The position numbers and the translations under genes were made by a program. This document shows positions 35,526 to 43,818 of a stretch of DNA of 63,803 nt, piece by piece; positions within the stretch are counted from its first letter, which is position 1, and every line of letters begins with the position of its first letter. The notes beneath the pieces are model-generated. The model was not told the origin of the DNA and ran no database searches. It saw nothing but the letters and a program-made list of their open reading frames with translations. The stretch spans positions 1 to 63,803 of the forward strand of contig DASPNP010000054.1 in assembly GCA_035626475.1 (NCBI GenBank). Reading direction: 5' to 3'. The stretch comes from DASPKT01 sp035626475. Its GTDB lineage: Bacteria > Pseudomonadota > Alphaproteobacteria > Azospirillales > Azospirillaceae.

Positions 35526-36674
35526 ATGTTCCGCAAGGTCGAAGACCGCATCCTCTACCGCGACCCGCGCCATTACGCCTCCTTCCCGGCGCTGGCGGCG
35601 CTGCCGGACGGCGAGGTGCTGCTGCTGCTGCGCCGGGCCCGCGACCAGCGCTGGTTCGCCCGGGCGCTGGGTGCCGCCGGCGACAAGGAGCTGATGCGGG
35701 TCGACCATGTGGACTCGCGCTCGCAGCTGGTGCTGCATCGCTTCGGCCCCGACCTTATGCCCTCGGCCGAACCGCCGCTGGTCCTGCCGCCCGATGCGGA
35801 GGCCGCGGACCAGGATGCCAACATGCTGGCATTCAGGGATGGCAGCGTGCTGGTGACCAGCTTCTGCTGGTACCCGGTCGCCGCCCGCTACGGCGAGCTG
35901 CTGCGCTCCCGCGGCATCGGGGTCATCGGCAGCGCCGAGGAGACGGGAACGCTCTTCCTTTTCTGGGGCGGCCATTCCCGGCTGGGCACGGATGGCGGCC
36001 GGACCTGGACGCCGCACAACTTCCTGCCGCCCATCCCCGGCGTGCCCGACATCGTGCCCGGCGCCCGGCCGCACCATGGCGGCGCCATCCGCGGCCGGGC
36101 GGTGGAACTGCCGGACGGGCGGGTGCTGCAGGCCACCTACGCCTACGGTTCCACCGGCCGGCGCGGCTCGCACCTGTTCGAGACCAGGGACCGGGGGGCG
36201 AGCTGGCGCTACGCCGGTCCCATCGCCCACGACCCTGACGGCACCGCCTGCTTCGTGGAACCGGCGCTGCAGCTGACGGCCTCCGGCCGGCTGATCTGCT
36301 TCCACCGCACCGAGGATATGGGTGACAAGCTGGTCACCTGCGCGTCGGACGATCTGGGCGCCAGCTGGAGCGACTGGACGGCGCATGAGATGATCGGCCA
36401 TCCGCACGACCCGCTGCGGCTGCGCGACGGCCGCTTCCTGCTGGTCTACGGCTACCGGCATCCCCCCTATGGCATCCGCGCCCGGCTCTACGATCCCGAC
36501 CGGGAAAGGCCGGAGGCGGTTCCGGAGATCATCGTGCGCGACGATGCCGCCGGGCCGGACGTCGGCTACCCCTCGGCGGTCGAGCTGGCCGACGGCCGCG
36601 TGCTGGTCGCCTATTACTTCGTCGATGCCGACGGCATCCGGCATGTGGCCGGAAGCGTGCTGGAGATGACGTGA
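35526..36674 (+). CDS. Sialidase-like (BNR/Asp-box) protein
   Basis: 382 residues forming a six-bladed beta-propeller by repeat pattern. Three Asp boxes are visible: GTDGGRTW, ETRDRGASW and ASDDLGASW. No signal peptide is seen, so the protein is probably cytoplasmic, unlike most secreted sialidases. AAGGAAAGCC precedes the ATG. It may hydrolyse a sialic-acid-like or other acidic sugar, or be a non-catalytic propeller; the catalytic Arg triad cannot be assigned confidently. It is followed by a cluster of dispersed repeats. Confidence 0.75.
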   Translation: MFRKVEDRILYRDPRHYASFPALAALPDGEVLLLLRRARDQRWFARALGAAGDKELMRVDHVDSRSQLVLHRFGPDLMPSAEPPLVLPPDAEAADQDANMLAFRDGSVLVTSFCWYPVAARYGELLRSRGIGVIGSAEETGTLFLFWGGHSRLGTDGGRTWTPHNFLPPIPGVPDIVPGARPHHGGAIRGRAVELPDGRVLQATYAYGSTGRRGSHLFETRDRGASWRYAGPIAHDPDGTACFVEPALQLTASGRLICFHRTEDMGDKLVTCASDDLGASWSDWTAHEMIGHPHDPLRLRDGRFLLVYGYRHPPYGIRARLYDPDRERPEAVPEIIVRDDAAGPDVGYPSAVELADGRVLVAYYFVDADGIRHVAGSVLEMT

Positions 36675-36803
36675 CGGGAGAGGCTCGACCGTCGTGCGCC
36701 CTTCGACAGGCTCAGGGTGAGGGAGGGGGGATGCCAGGCACGCCTGTTTCCCAGCCCAGCGGGAGCAGCATCGAGGTCCTCATCCTGAGCTTGTCGAAGG
36801 ACG
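36674..36803. repeat. REPIN-like dispersed repeat, copy 2
   Basis: Inverted ends CTTCGACAGGCTCAGGGTGA (36701) and TCCTGAGCTTGTCGAAGGA (36783-36801) flank a centre with GCCAGGCACGCCTGTTTCCC, homologous to the element at 24261-24402. Confidence 0.8.
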
Positions 36804-36845
36804 CACACACTCAACGCTGCCCGTCGCGGGGAGCAGCAATACCCC

Positions 36846-36873
36846 CTCATGCTGAGCCTGTCGAAGCACGCAC
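36846..36873. repeat. Extra REP half-element
   Basis: CTCATGCTGAGCCTGTCGAA and a following GCACGCAC match one end of the REPIN-like repeat. It lies 45 bases after copy 2, giving three REP units in one intergenic gap. Confidence 0.7.
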
Positions 36874-36890
36874 GGCGTCTCCGCTGCCCG

Positions 36891-36976
36891 TAGGTCGCAT
36901 GGAGCGCAGCGCAATGCGACATCCCGCGACCGGAGCAACGTCGCATTGCGGCTTCGCCTCCAAGCGACCTACGACG
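36891..36976. repeat. Long imperfect palindrome
   Basis: GTAGGTCGCATGGAGCGCAG followed by CGCAATGCGAC (left arm) pairs with GTCGCATTGCGGCTTCGCC then TCCAAGCGACCTAC (right arm) around an 18-base centre. It ends at the stop codon of the leftward TPR gene and could act as its terminator. It looks like a second dispersed family. Confidence 0.7.
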
Positions 36977-38791
36977 TTACGTCGCTTCCACCCGCGCCAG
37001 ATTCTCCCGCGCCTTGTCGTAGCCGGGCGCCAGCCGCAGGGCCTCGCGGAAGCAGGCCGTCGCCTCCGCCTTGCGGCCGAGGGCCAGCAGCACGGATCCC
37101 AGGCTGTTGTGCGCCTCGGGGAAGTCGGGATCGAGGGCCAGCGCCCGGCGGATCAGCGCCTCGGCGTCCGCCCGGTCGCCCAGCTGGTGGCGGACCAGCC
37201 CCAGCAGGTGCAGCGCGTCCGCATTGCCGGGATCGCCGGCCAGGGCCGCCCGGTACAGCGGTTCGGCACCGGCAAGGTCGCCGCGCTGGTGCAGGGCCAG
37301 GGCCTTCGCCAGAAGCTCGGCCGCCGGTTCCGCGGGCGTGCTGGCATGCTGCGATGGTGCCGTGGTGGCGAGCTGCGACAGGGCATGCGCCATCCGCGCC
37401 GCCAGGGCACCCGGCGTTTCGGCGCCCCGCACGAACTGCCGCATGGCCGGGTGCCAGGGGCGGACATTCGTTCCCAGCCTCGTCCAGTCGTCGCCCGGCA
37501 CGATGCGCCAGGTCGGCACGCCCAAGGCCGCCGCCATCTCGCCGACCGAGGTGGGAGCGCTGACGACCAGGTCCAGGCAGGCGGCCAGCGCCGCGGCGCC
37601 CTCCAGATCCCGCTTCAGGTCGATGTCGGGAAAGCGGTGCAGCCGGTGGCCGGTGGCGGCCTCGAACGCCTCGATCTCGCCGGCGACCTCGTTCTGGTTG
37701 TACTGCAGGCAGACCATCCGGATTCCGGGCACGGCGAAGAGCGCCGCCCAATCGGCGAGGTCGGAATAGGAGCTGTCGCGGGCCGCGCTCCTCAGCCCGC
37801 TGGTCCAGCACAGCCCGACCAGCAGCCCCGGCCCCAGCGCCGCCAGCCGTTGCCGCACCCCCGCCACGCGCTCGGGGTCGGGGGACAGGAAGGGCCGGTT
37901 GGCCGTGAACGCCGCGAGATCCGCGCGTGAGCGCCGGGCGACGCCGCCCATCGGCACCTGCAGGTCGATGTCGCCGCGCAGCAGCCGGGGGGAGGGCGGG
38001 TCGGTGCGGGCCACCACCTCGGCGCCGGGCAGCGCCCGGGACAGAAGGCCCGTCAGGCGCGGGTCGCACTCCACCACCAGCCGTGCGCCCCGGGCCTGGA
38101 GGTCCGGCAGCAGCGTCGCGAACATCACCTCGTCGCCGACGCCCTGCTCGCCCCAGACCAGCAGGCGCTTGCCCACCAGCGGCTCGCCCTTCCAGACCGG
38201 CAGGTCGAAGGCCCGGCGCACCGAGGGGAAGGACGAGGTCCGCCAGCGCGCGTCGTAGAGCGGCCAGCCCTCATCGAGCTTCCCGGCGCTCAGCAGCAGG
38301 CGCCCCAGGTTGAAGCGGGCATCGGCATGGTCGGGCACGATCGCCAGGGCCCGGCGGAACGCCGCCTCGGCCTCGTCCTCGCGGCCCTGGTACTTCAGCA
38401 CGAGCCCCAGGTCGCTGGCGGCGGCGGGCTGGTCCGGCACCAGCTCCAGCGCGCGGCGCAGCGCCGCCTCCGCCCCGGCGAAATCATGCAGCCGCAGCCG
38501 CGCCCAGCCGAGATTGGCCCAGGCCTGCCCGAAGCCCGGGTCCGCCTCGACCGCTCGGCGATAGAAGCCCACCGCGCCGCGCGGGTCCTCGGCCCGCTGG
38601 CGCAGCGCGCCCAGCCCGTTCAGCGCGTCGGCCTGTCCCGGACGCAGCTCGAGTACCCGGCGGAAGGCGCGCTCCGCCTCGGCGGGATCGGTGACCGAGA
38701 GTTCCTGGCCGAGATAGAGCCAGGCGTCGGCGTTCAGCGGATCGGCGGCCAGGGCGGCGCGGGCAAGATCCACGCCCCGCAACTCCGTCAC
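36977..38791 (-). CDS. TPR-glycosyltransferase-like protein
   Basis: 604 residues: N-terminal TPR repeats (about 1-165), a GT-B-like domain (about 190-455, with LLVWGEQGVGDEVMFATLL, VVECDPRLTGLLSR and SAPTSVGEMAAALGVPTW), and two to three further TPRs at the C-terminus. The domain resembles heptosyltransferase/GT41-like enzymes that occur with alphaproteobacterial flagellin genes. The GTG at 38791 overlaps the stop of the HD gene; an upstream ATG at 38827 is possible. A paralogue begins at 62413. Protein or flagellin glycosylation is a reasonable but unproved role. Confidence 0.8.
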   Translation of the reverse strand: MTELRGVDLARAALAADPLNADAWLYLGQELSVTDPAEAERAFRRVLELRPGQADALNGLGALRQRAEDPRGAVGFYRRAVEADPGFGQAWANLGWARLRLHDFAGAEAALRRALELVPDQPAAASDLGLVLKYQGREDEAEAAFRRALAIVPDHADARFNLGRLLLSAGKLDEGWPLYDARWRTSSFPSVRRAFDLPVWKGEPLVGKRLLVWGEQGVGDEVMFATLLPDLQARGARLVVECDPRLTGLLSRALPGAEVVARTDPPSPRLLRGDIDLQVPMGGVARRSRADLAAFTANRPFLSPDPERVAGVRQRLAALGPGLLVGLCWTSGLRSAARDSSYSDLADWAALFAVPGIRMVCLQYNQNEVAGEIEAFEAATGHRLHRFPDIDLKRDLEGAAALAACLDLVVSAPTSVGEMAAALGVPTWRIVPGDDWTRLGTNVRPWHPAMRQFVRGAETPGALAARMAHALSQLATTAPSQHASTPAEPAAELLAKALALHQRGDLAGAEPLYRAALAGDPGNADALHLLGLVRHQLGDRADAEALIRRALALDPDFPEAHNSLGSVLLALGRKAEATACFREALRLAPGYDKARENLARVEAT

Positions 38792-39414
38792 AGCCGTCCC
38801 CCGACCGAGCGCCAGCGCTCCCGCCACAGGGTGCGGGAGGCGTGCTCGTCCAGCACCTCGATCGGCGCCTCCCAGAGCTTGCCCCGGTAGCCGCCGCCGA
38901 TGTCGCGGCGCGCCATCTTCTCCGGCCAGCCCATGAGCTGCACCGCCTCGGACACGGCGGCGATCATGTCGGCGCGCTTGACCGCCTCCACCATCTCCGG
39001 TGCCGGCGGGTAGGGCAGCTCGAAGGCGATGTAGAGGGCGCGGTCCAGCCGGCCCTTGACCTCCTTCAGCCCGGCCGTGGCGAACAGCTTTCCGTAGGGC
39101 GTCACCACGTCGCCCAGGCCGCCGCCCTCGTGCAGATCGTGCACCAGCCCGATCCGGCGCAGCAGCGGCGACGCCTTGGGCGCCACGATGGTGCGCAGTA
39201 TGTCGTCCAGCACGACACTGTGCTGCAGCACGTTGTAGGCCGTCTCGCCCCGTGTCTGCCCGCCCCAGCGGGCGACGCGCGACGCGCCGGTGATCCAGTC
39301 CTCGGGCTCGATGTCGGCGGGGGAGGGGTCGTAGAGGTTCACCCAGCGGCCCGAGCGCATCAGCAGGTTGGTGCGCGGCGCGTCGAGATGGGTCGGGACG
39401 ACGGATTTCGGCAT
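38788..39414 (-). CDS. HD-domain (YfbR-like) phosphohydrolase
   Basis: 208 residues. The metal ligands of the HD fold are in place: His65 in NVLQHSV, His92-Asp93 in GLVHDLHEG and Asp149 in VKRADMIAAVSEA. The first 60 residues carry the conserved-looking MRSGRWVNLYDPSP. YfbR-type enzymes are 5'-deoxynucleotidases; this one may act on a nucleotide or related phosphoester. Its ATG shares a base with the thioesterase stop (TGATG), so the run from alcohol dehydrogenase to TPR protein is one coupled operon. Confidence 0.8.
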   Translation of the reverse strand: MPKSVVPTHLDAPRTNLLMRSGRWVNLYDPSPADIEPEDWITGASRVARWGGQTRGETAYNVLQHSVVLDDILRTIVAPKASPLLRRIGLVHDLHEGGGLGDVVTPYGKLFATAGLKEVKGRLDRALYIAFELPYPPAPEMVEAVKRADMIAAVSEAVQLMGWPEKMARRDIGGGYRGKLWEAPIEVLDEHASRTLWRERWRSVGGRL

Positions 39415-39857
39415 CAGGCGGCCGTCACCAGGATGCGCTCCAGCGCCGCGCGCAAAGGCCCGGGCAGCGGCGTCGGCCGGCGCGTCGCGCGGTCGACATA
39501 GACATGGACGAAGTGCCCGGCGGCGGCGGCATTCTCCCCGCCCTTGGCGAAGATGCCGACCTCGTAGCGGACGCTGGTGTTGCCCAGATGGACGACGCGG
39601 ATGCCGGCCTCCAGCTCGTCCGGGAAGGCGACGGAGGCGAAGTAGCGGCAGCCCGTCTCCACCACCAGCCCGATCACCTCGCTCCGCTCGATGTCCAGCG
39701 CGCCCTGGGCGATCAGGTAGCCGTTCACCGCCGTATCGAAATAGCTGTAGTAAACGACGTTGTTCACATGGCCGTAGACGTCGTTGTCCATCCAGCGCGT
39801 GCCGATCGGCATGAATTGGCGGAAGTCGGCGCGGTTGGGCGCGGCGGGTCGCGGCAT
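39414..39857 (-). CDS. Acyl-CoA thioesterase (4HBT/FcbC type)
   Basis: 147 residues of hot-dog fold. The active-site motif RWMDNDVYGHVNNVVYYSYF contains the catalytic Asp of the 4-hydroxybenzoyl-CoA thioesterase-like group. It hydrolyses acyl-CoA esters in the cytoplasm; chain length is not predictable. The ATG overlaps the stop codon of the alcohol dehydrogenase gene (TGATG). Confidence 0.88.
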   Translation of the reverse strand: MPRPAAPNRADFRQFMPIGTRWMDNDVYGHVNNVVYYSYFDTAVNGYLIAQGALDIERSEVIGLVVETGCRYFASVAFPDELEAGIRVVHLGNTSVRYEVGIFAKGGENAAAAGHFVHVYVDRATRRPTPLPGPLRAALERILVTAA

Positions 39858-40987
39858 CAGTAGGACTCTTGGTAAAGGGCGAGCGCGTCCGCCTCGGTCA
39901 CCTCGCGCGGATTGTTCACCAGCAGGCGGGTCTGGCGCATGGCGTCGGCTGCCAGGGACGGCAGGTCGGTCTCGCCGATGCCGACGTGGCGCAGGCCCTG
40001 CGGCAGCTCCAGCGCGCGCGACAGTTCGGCCATCAGGTCGGGCAGGTCGGCCCCACCGGCGCCCGGCTTCAGGATCGGCGCCAGCTCGGCATAGAGCGGG
40101 GATGCCGCGGGCAGGTTGAAGCGCAGCACCGCCGGCAGCACCAGGGCGTTGGACAGGCCGTGCGGCACATGGAAACGGGCGCCCACCGGATAGGCCAGCG
40201 CGTGGACGGCGGCGACGGGGGCGTTGGCGAAGGCCATGCCGGCCAGGCAGGCGCCCAGCAGCGTGTCGCCCCGCGCCTCCAGGTCCGACCCGTCGGCCCA
40301 GGCCCGGGGCAGGCCGCGCGCCAGCAGCACCAGCGCCTCGCGCGCCAGCGCGTCGGAGATGGGGTTCTTGCGGTGGCGGCTGGTATAGGCCTCGATGGCA
40401 TGGACCATGGCGTCGATGCCGGTCGCCGCCGTCACATGCCGGGGCAGGCCCGCCAGCAGCGCCGGGTCCAGCAGCGCCAGGTCGGGCAGCAGGACGGGCG
40501 ACACGATGCCCTTCTTCTCCTCGCCGCCGGTGGTCACGATGGAGATGGGCGTCACCTCCGAGCCGGTGCCGGCGGTCGTCGGGACCAGCACCAGCGGCAG
40601 TCGCGGCCCGGTGACGAAGCCGACGCCGTACATGCCGTCCAGGGGCTGGTCGCTCCCCGCCAGCGCCGCCGCCAGCTTCGCCACATCCATGGCGCTGCCG
40701 CCGCCGAAACCGACGACCGCATCCATGCCCCTGGCCCGGGATCCTGCCGCCAGCACCACCCTATCCGTCGGGTCAGGTACGACCTCGTCGAAGATCTCGG
40801 CCGTGACGCCGGCCTCCGCCAGGGTCGCCAGCGGCGCCTCCAGCAGGCCGGCGCGGCGCACGCCGGGATCGGTCACCACCAGCGCCCGGGAGGCGCCCAT
40901 CGCCTTCAGCCGCGCGCCCAACTCCAGGGCGGCGCCCGGCTTGGCGGCGAGGGATCGGGTGGTGGCGAAGGCGAGGTCCAGGGGCAT
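39857..40987 (-). CDS. Iron-containing alcohol dehydrogenase (group III)
   Basis: 376 residues from an ATG preceded by CCGGAGAG; the longer ORF start at 41203 has no support. The NAD-binding GGGSAMDVAK and PTTAGTGSEVTPISIV, and the metal-binding Asp/His set (DAMVHAIEAYTS, GLSNALVLPAV with preceding HVPH, and VHALAYPVG) are present. It oxidises or reduces alcohols and aldehydes using Fe2+ and NAD(P). It is the first gene of a leftward operon with thioesterase, HD and TPR proteins, a functionally mixed set. Confidence 0.9.
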   Translation of the reverse strand: MPLDLAFATTRSLAAKPGAALELGARLKAMGASRALVVTDPGVRRAGLLEAPLATLAEAGVTAEIFDEVVPDPTDRVVLAAGSRARGMDAVVGFGGGSAMDVAKLAAALAGSDQPLDGMYGVGFVTGPRLPLVLVPTTAGTGSEVTPISIVTTGGEEKKGIVSPVLLPDLALLDPALLAGLPRHVTAATGIDAMVHAIEAYTSRHRKNPISDALAREALVLLARGLPRAWADGSDLEARGDTLLGACLAGMAFANAPVAAVHALAYPVGARFHVPHGLSNALVLPAVLRFNLPAASPLYAELAPILKPGAGGADLPDLMAELSRALELPQGLRHVGIGETDLPSLAADAMRQTRLLVNNPREVTEADALALYQESY

Positions 40988-41172
40988 GCGGCTCTCCGGC
41001 GCGGCGGTCGCCGAGAGTAGGAGGCGCGCCGCGCCGGCGTCAATTGGAGCGGCCGCTCGGCGGAAAGTCGTAGGCCGTCCGTGGGTGTCTTCCGACTCAA
41101 GAGGGAATGCTGGCGGGTTAGACCCGCTGTAGGGTCCGGCCACGAAATAATAACCCTCCAAGGGAGCCTCCC

Positions 41173-42048
41173 GTGAGCAGCACAGACGCCGCCGGCCTGT
41201 CATCCCTCCTGCGCCAGCATGAAGACGCCATCCTGACGGAGTGGCTGGACCAGCTCTCCCAAGGCGGCGTGCAGTCCGGCCGCATGTCCGAGCAGGAGCT
41301 GCGCACCCAGTGCCGGGCGCTGCTCTCCGCCTTCGCCGACGGCGTCGCCAGCGGCGGGCTGGACGCCACCCGGTCCGGCTTCTACGGCGTGCGCGACCTG
41401 CTGTCCGACATCGCCCGTACCCGTGCCCTGCAGGGATATTCGGCCGGGGAGACGGCGCTGTTCGTCTTCTCGCTGAAGCGCCCGCTCGCCTCGCGCATCA
41501 CCCAGGCGGGCGGCCCCGGCGCGGCCGAGGACGTGCTGGCGGTCTCGATGCTGCTGGACCAGTTGGGCCTGCACGTCATGGAGGTCTACCAGAAGAGCCG
41601 CGAGGAGGTGATCATCCGCCAGCAGCAGGAGATCGCCGAGCTGTCCACCCCGGTGGTGCAGCTGTGGACCGGCGTTCTGGCCCTGCCGCTGATCGGCACG
41701 CTGGACAGCGCCCGCACCCAGGTGGTGATGGAGAATTTGCTGCAGAGCATCGTCGACGCCGAGGCGGAGATCGCCATCATCGACATCACCGGCGTGCCCA
41801 CGGTCGACACGCTCGTCGCCCAGCACCTGCTGAAGACGGTTGCCGCGGCCCGGCTGATGGGCGCCGACTGCATCATCAGCGGCATCCGCCCGCAGATTGC
41901 CCAGACCATGGTGCATCTGGGGGTGGAGCTGAACGTGGTGACCAAGGCGACGCTGGCCGACGCGTTCAAGCTGGCGCTGCAGCGCACCGGGAGGACGGTC
42001 ACGAAGGTGGTCGCGGGCGGGCCCGCCCGTACCTCCCAGCAGGGCTGA
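41173..42048 (+). CDS. rsbR: RsbR-type stressosome sensor scaffold
   Basis: 291 residues. The N-terminal 150 residues are a helical RsbR sensor domain (globin-like fold in the family) and residues 160-275 a STAS domain. Both phospho-acceptor contexts known from Bacillus RsbR are conserved: DITGVPTVDT (Thr213) and GIRPQIAQT (Thr245). Stressosomes are large RsbR-RsbS shells that hold the kinase RsbT until stress. AAGGGAGCCTCCC precedes the GTG start. It heads a six-gene signalling operon with overlapping or closely spaced genes. Confidence 0.92.
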   Translation: MSSTDAAGLSSLLRQHEDAILTEWLDQLSQGGVQSGRMSEQELRTQCRALLSAFADGVASGGLDATRSGFYGVRDLLSDIARTRALQGYSAGETALFVFSLKRPLASRITQAGGPGAAEDVLAVSMLLDQLGLHVMEVYQKSREEVIIRQQQEIAELSTPVVQLWTGVLALPLIGTLDSARTQVVMENLLQSIVDAEAEIAIIDITGVPTVDTLVAQHLLKTVAAARLMGADCIISGIRPQIAQTMVHLGVELNVVTKATLADAFKLALQRTGRTVTKVVAGGPARTSQQG

Positions 42049-42054
42049 CCCGCC

Positions 42055-42447
42055 ATGGACCGGATACCGATCCTCAAGATGGGGCGGGCGCTGCTCGTCA
42101 CCATCCAGGTCGACATGCACGACCGGCTCGCGCTGGCGCTGGAGGAGGACCTCACCACCCGCATCGTCGCCACCAAGGCCCGCGGCGTGCTGATCGACAT
42201 CTCCTCGCTGGAGATCGTCGACAGCTTCATCGGCCGCATGCTCGACAATATCGCCAGCGTGGCCCGGGTCCTGGACGCGGACACGGTCGTCGTCGGCATG
42301 CGGCCGGCGGTCGCGATCACCCTCGTGGAGCTCGGGCTGGAACTGAACGGCATCAAGACGGCGCTCAACGTCGAGCGCGGCATGGAGCTCATCCGGGCCC
42401 GCCTCGACGATATGGAGGCCGTTGATGGCGGTGACGACGAAGACTGA
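42055..42447 (+). CDS. rsbS: RsbS stressosome scaffold (STAS)
   Basis: 130 residues, a single STAS domain. The phosphorylated serine of RsbS is conserved in IDISSLEIVDSFIGR (Ser57). In the resting stressosome RsbS sequesters RsbT; phosphorylation at this Ser releases it. The gene starts six bases after rsbR and overlaps rsbT by 23 bases. The acidic tail DGGDDED is an addition to the core. Confidence 0.93.
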   Translation: MDRIPILKMGRALLVTIQVDMHDRLALALEEDLTTRIVATKARGVLIDISSLEIVDSFIGRMLDNIASVARVLDADTVVVGMRPAVAITLVELGLELNGIKTALNVERGMELIRARLDDMEAVDGGDDED

Positions 42448-42835
42448 GGAGCTGCCCATACGGATCTCCGAGGACGTCGTGCGGGTGCGCCAACTGGTGC
42501 GCACGCGGGGCGTGGAGATCGGGCTCGGCCTCGTCGACCAGACCAAGGTGGTCACCGCCGCCTCGGAGCTCGCCCGCAACACGCTGGAGTATGGCGGCGG
42601 CGGGGTGATGCGGCTGGAGGTGCTGCTGGACGGTATGCGCAAGGGCCTGCGTCTCTCCTTCGAGGACAAGGGCCCCGGCATCCCCGACCTGGAGCTTGCG
42701 CTGAAGGACGGCTACACCTCGGGCTCCGGCCTGGGGCTGGGGCTGAGCGGCGCGCGCCGCCTGTCGAACGAGTTCCACATCCACTCGGTCGTCGGCGAGG
42801 GGACCACGGTGACCATCACCAGGTGGAACCGATGA
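42425..42835 (+). CDS. rsbT: RsbT serine kinase / switch protein
   Basis: 136 residues of GHKL ATPase fold. The N box ASELARNTLEYGGGG, the G1 box DKGPGIPDLELAL and the ATP-lid SGSGLGLGLSGARRLSNEF are intact. RsbT phosphorylates RsbR and RsbS, then leaves the stressosome to activate a partner. In Bacillus that partner is the phosphatase RsbU, which is absent here. The ATG at 42425, with GGAGG upstream, was preferred to the TTG three bases earlier. Confidence 0.93.
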   Translation: MAVTTKTEELPIRISEDVVRVRQLVRTRGVEIGLGLVDQTKVVTAASELARNTLEYGGGGVMRLEVLLDGMRKGLRLSFEDKGPGIPDLELALKDGYTSGSGLGLGLSGARRLSNEFHIHSVVGEGTTVTITRWNR

Positions 42836-43818
42836 TCCCGATCACGGTCACCGACCAGAGTCAGGTCTCCGACGCGCGGCGCCGCGTGGGCGCGCTCGCC
42901 CGCGGCGCCGGCTTCGACGAGACCGAGGCCGGCAAGGTTGCCATCGTCGTCACCGAGCTCGCCACCAACCTGCTGCGGCACGGCGGCGGCGGCGAGATCC
43001 TGGCGTCGGTCGATTCCACCGACGGCGGTCTGGCGGTGCTGGCGCTCGACAAGGGGCCGGGCATGGCCAGCGTCGAGGCCTGCCTGCGCGACGGTTTCTC
43101 CACCGGCGGGACCCAGGGCACCGGCTTCGGCGCCATCCGCCGCCAGTCGCGCGCCATGGACGTCTGGTCGAAGCCCGGGTCCGGCACCGCCATCCTCTGC
43201 CGGTTCGGCGGCTCGGAACCCCCGGCCGACGGCCTCCGGGTCGGCGGCGTCTGCGTGCCGATGCCGGGCGAGGAGGCGTCGGGCGACGGCTGGTCCTGCT
43301 CGGGTACGGGCAGCGGCGCGCGCACCATCCTGGTCGCCGACGGGCTGGGCCACGGGCCGCAGGCGGCGACCGCCGCCCTGGAGGCCGGCCGCCTGTTCCT
43401 GCGCCGCCCCGACGATCCCGTGCCGACGATCCTGGAGACCCTGCACCATGGGCTGCGCGCCACCCGCGGCGCGGCCGTGGCGGTGGCGCGGGTCGAACCG
43501 GCGCTGCGCCGCGTCGCCTTCGGCGGCGTCGGCAACATCGCCGGGACCGTCTTCGCCGCCGGCCAGCACAAGAAGACCGTCTCCCACACCGGCACCGCCG
43601 GGGTGAGCGCGCGCCGCTTCCAGGAGTTCGTCTATCCGATCGACGGCGACTGGCTGCTGGTGATGCATTCGGACGGCGTCTCCGGCGGCTGGTCGCTGGA
43701 CTCCTATCCCGGCCTCGCCATGCGCGACCCGCTGCTGGTGGCGGGGGTGCTGTACCGTGACTTCTCGCGCCGCCGCGACGATTCGACCGTTGTCGTCGCC
43801 CGGGGAAGGACGCCCTGA
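42832..43818 (+). CDS. ATPase-SpoIIE phosphatase (RsbX-like)
   Basis: 328 residues. An N-terminal RsbW/RsbT-like GHKL domain (1-125: VVTELATNLLRHGGGGE, DKGPGMAS, GTGFGAIRRQS) is fused to a C-terminal PP2C/SpoIIE phosphatase (145-325) with metal-site motifs VADGLGHGPQA, MHSDGVSGGW and DDSTVVVAR. In stressosome clusters such proteins reset the system by dephosphorylating RsbR and RsbS. The ATG overlaps the rsbT stop. Confidence 0.9.
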   Translation: MIPITVTDQSQVSDARRRVGALARGAGFDETEAGKVAIVVTELATNLLRHGGGGEILASVDSTDGGLAVLALDKGPGMASVEACLRDGFSTGGTQGTGFGAIRRQSRAMDVWSKPGSGTAILCRFGGSEPPADGLRVGGVCVPMPGEEASGDGWSCSGTGSGARTILVADGLGHGPQAATAALEAGRLFLRRPDDPVPTILETLHHGLRATRGAAVAVARVEPALRRVAFGGVGNIAGTVFAAGQHKKTVSHTGTAGVSARRFQEFVYPIDGDWLLVMHSDGVSGGWSLDSYPGLAMRDPLLVAGVLYRDFSRRRDDSTVVVARGRTP

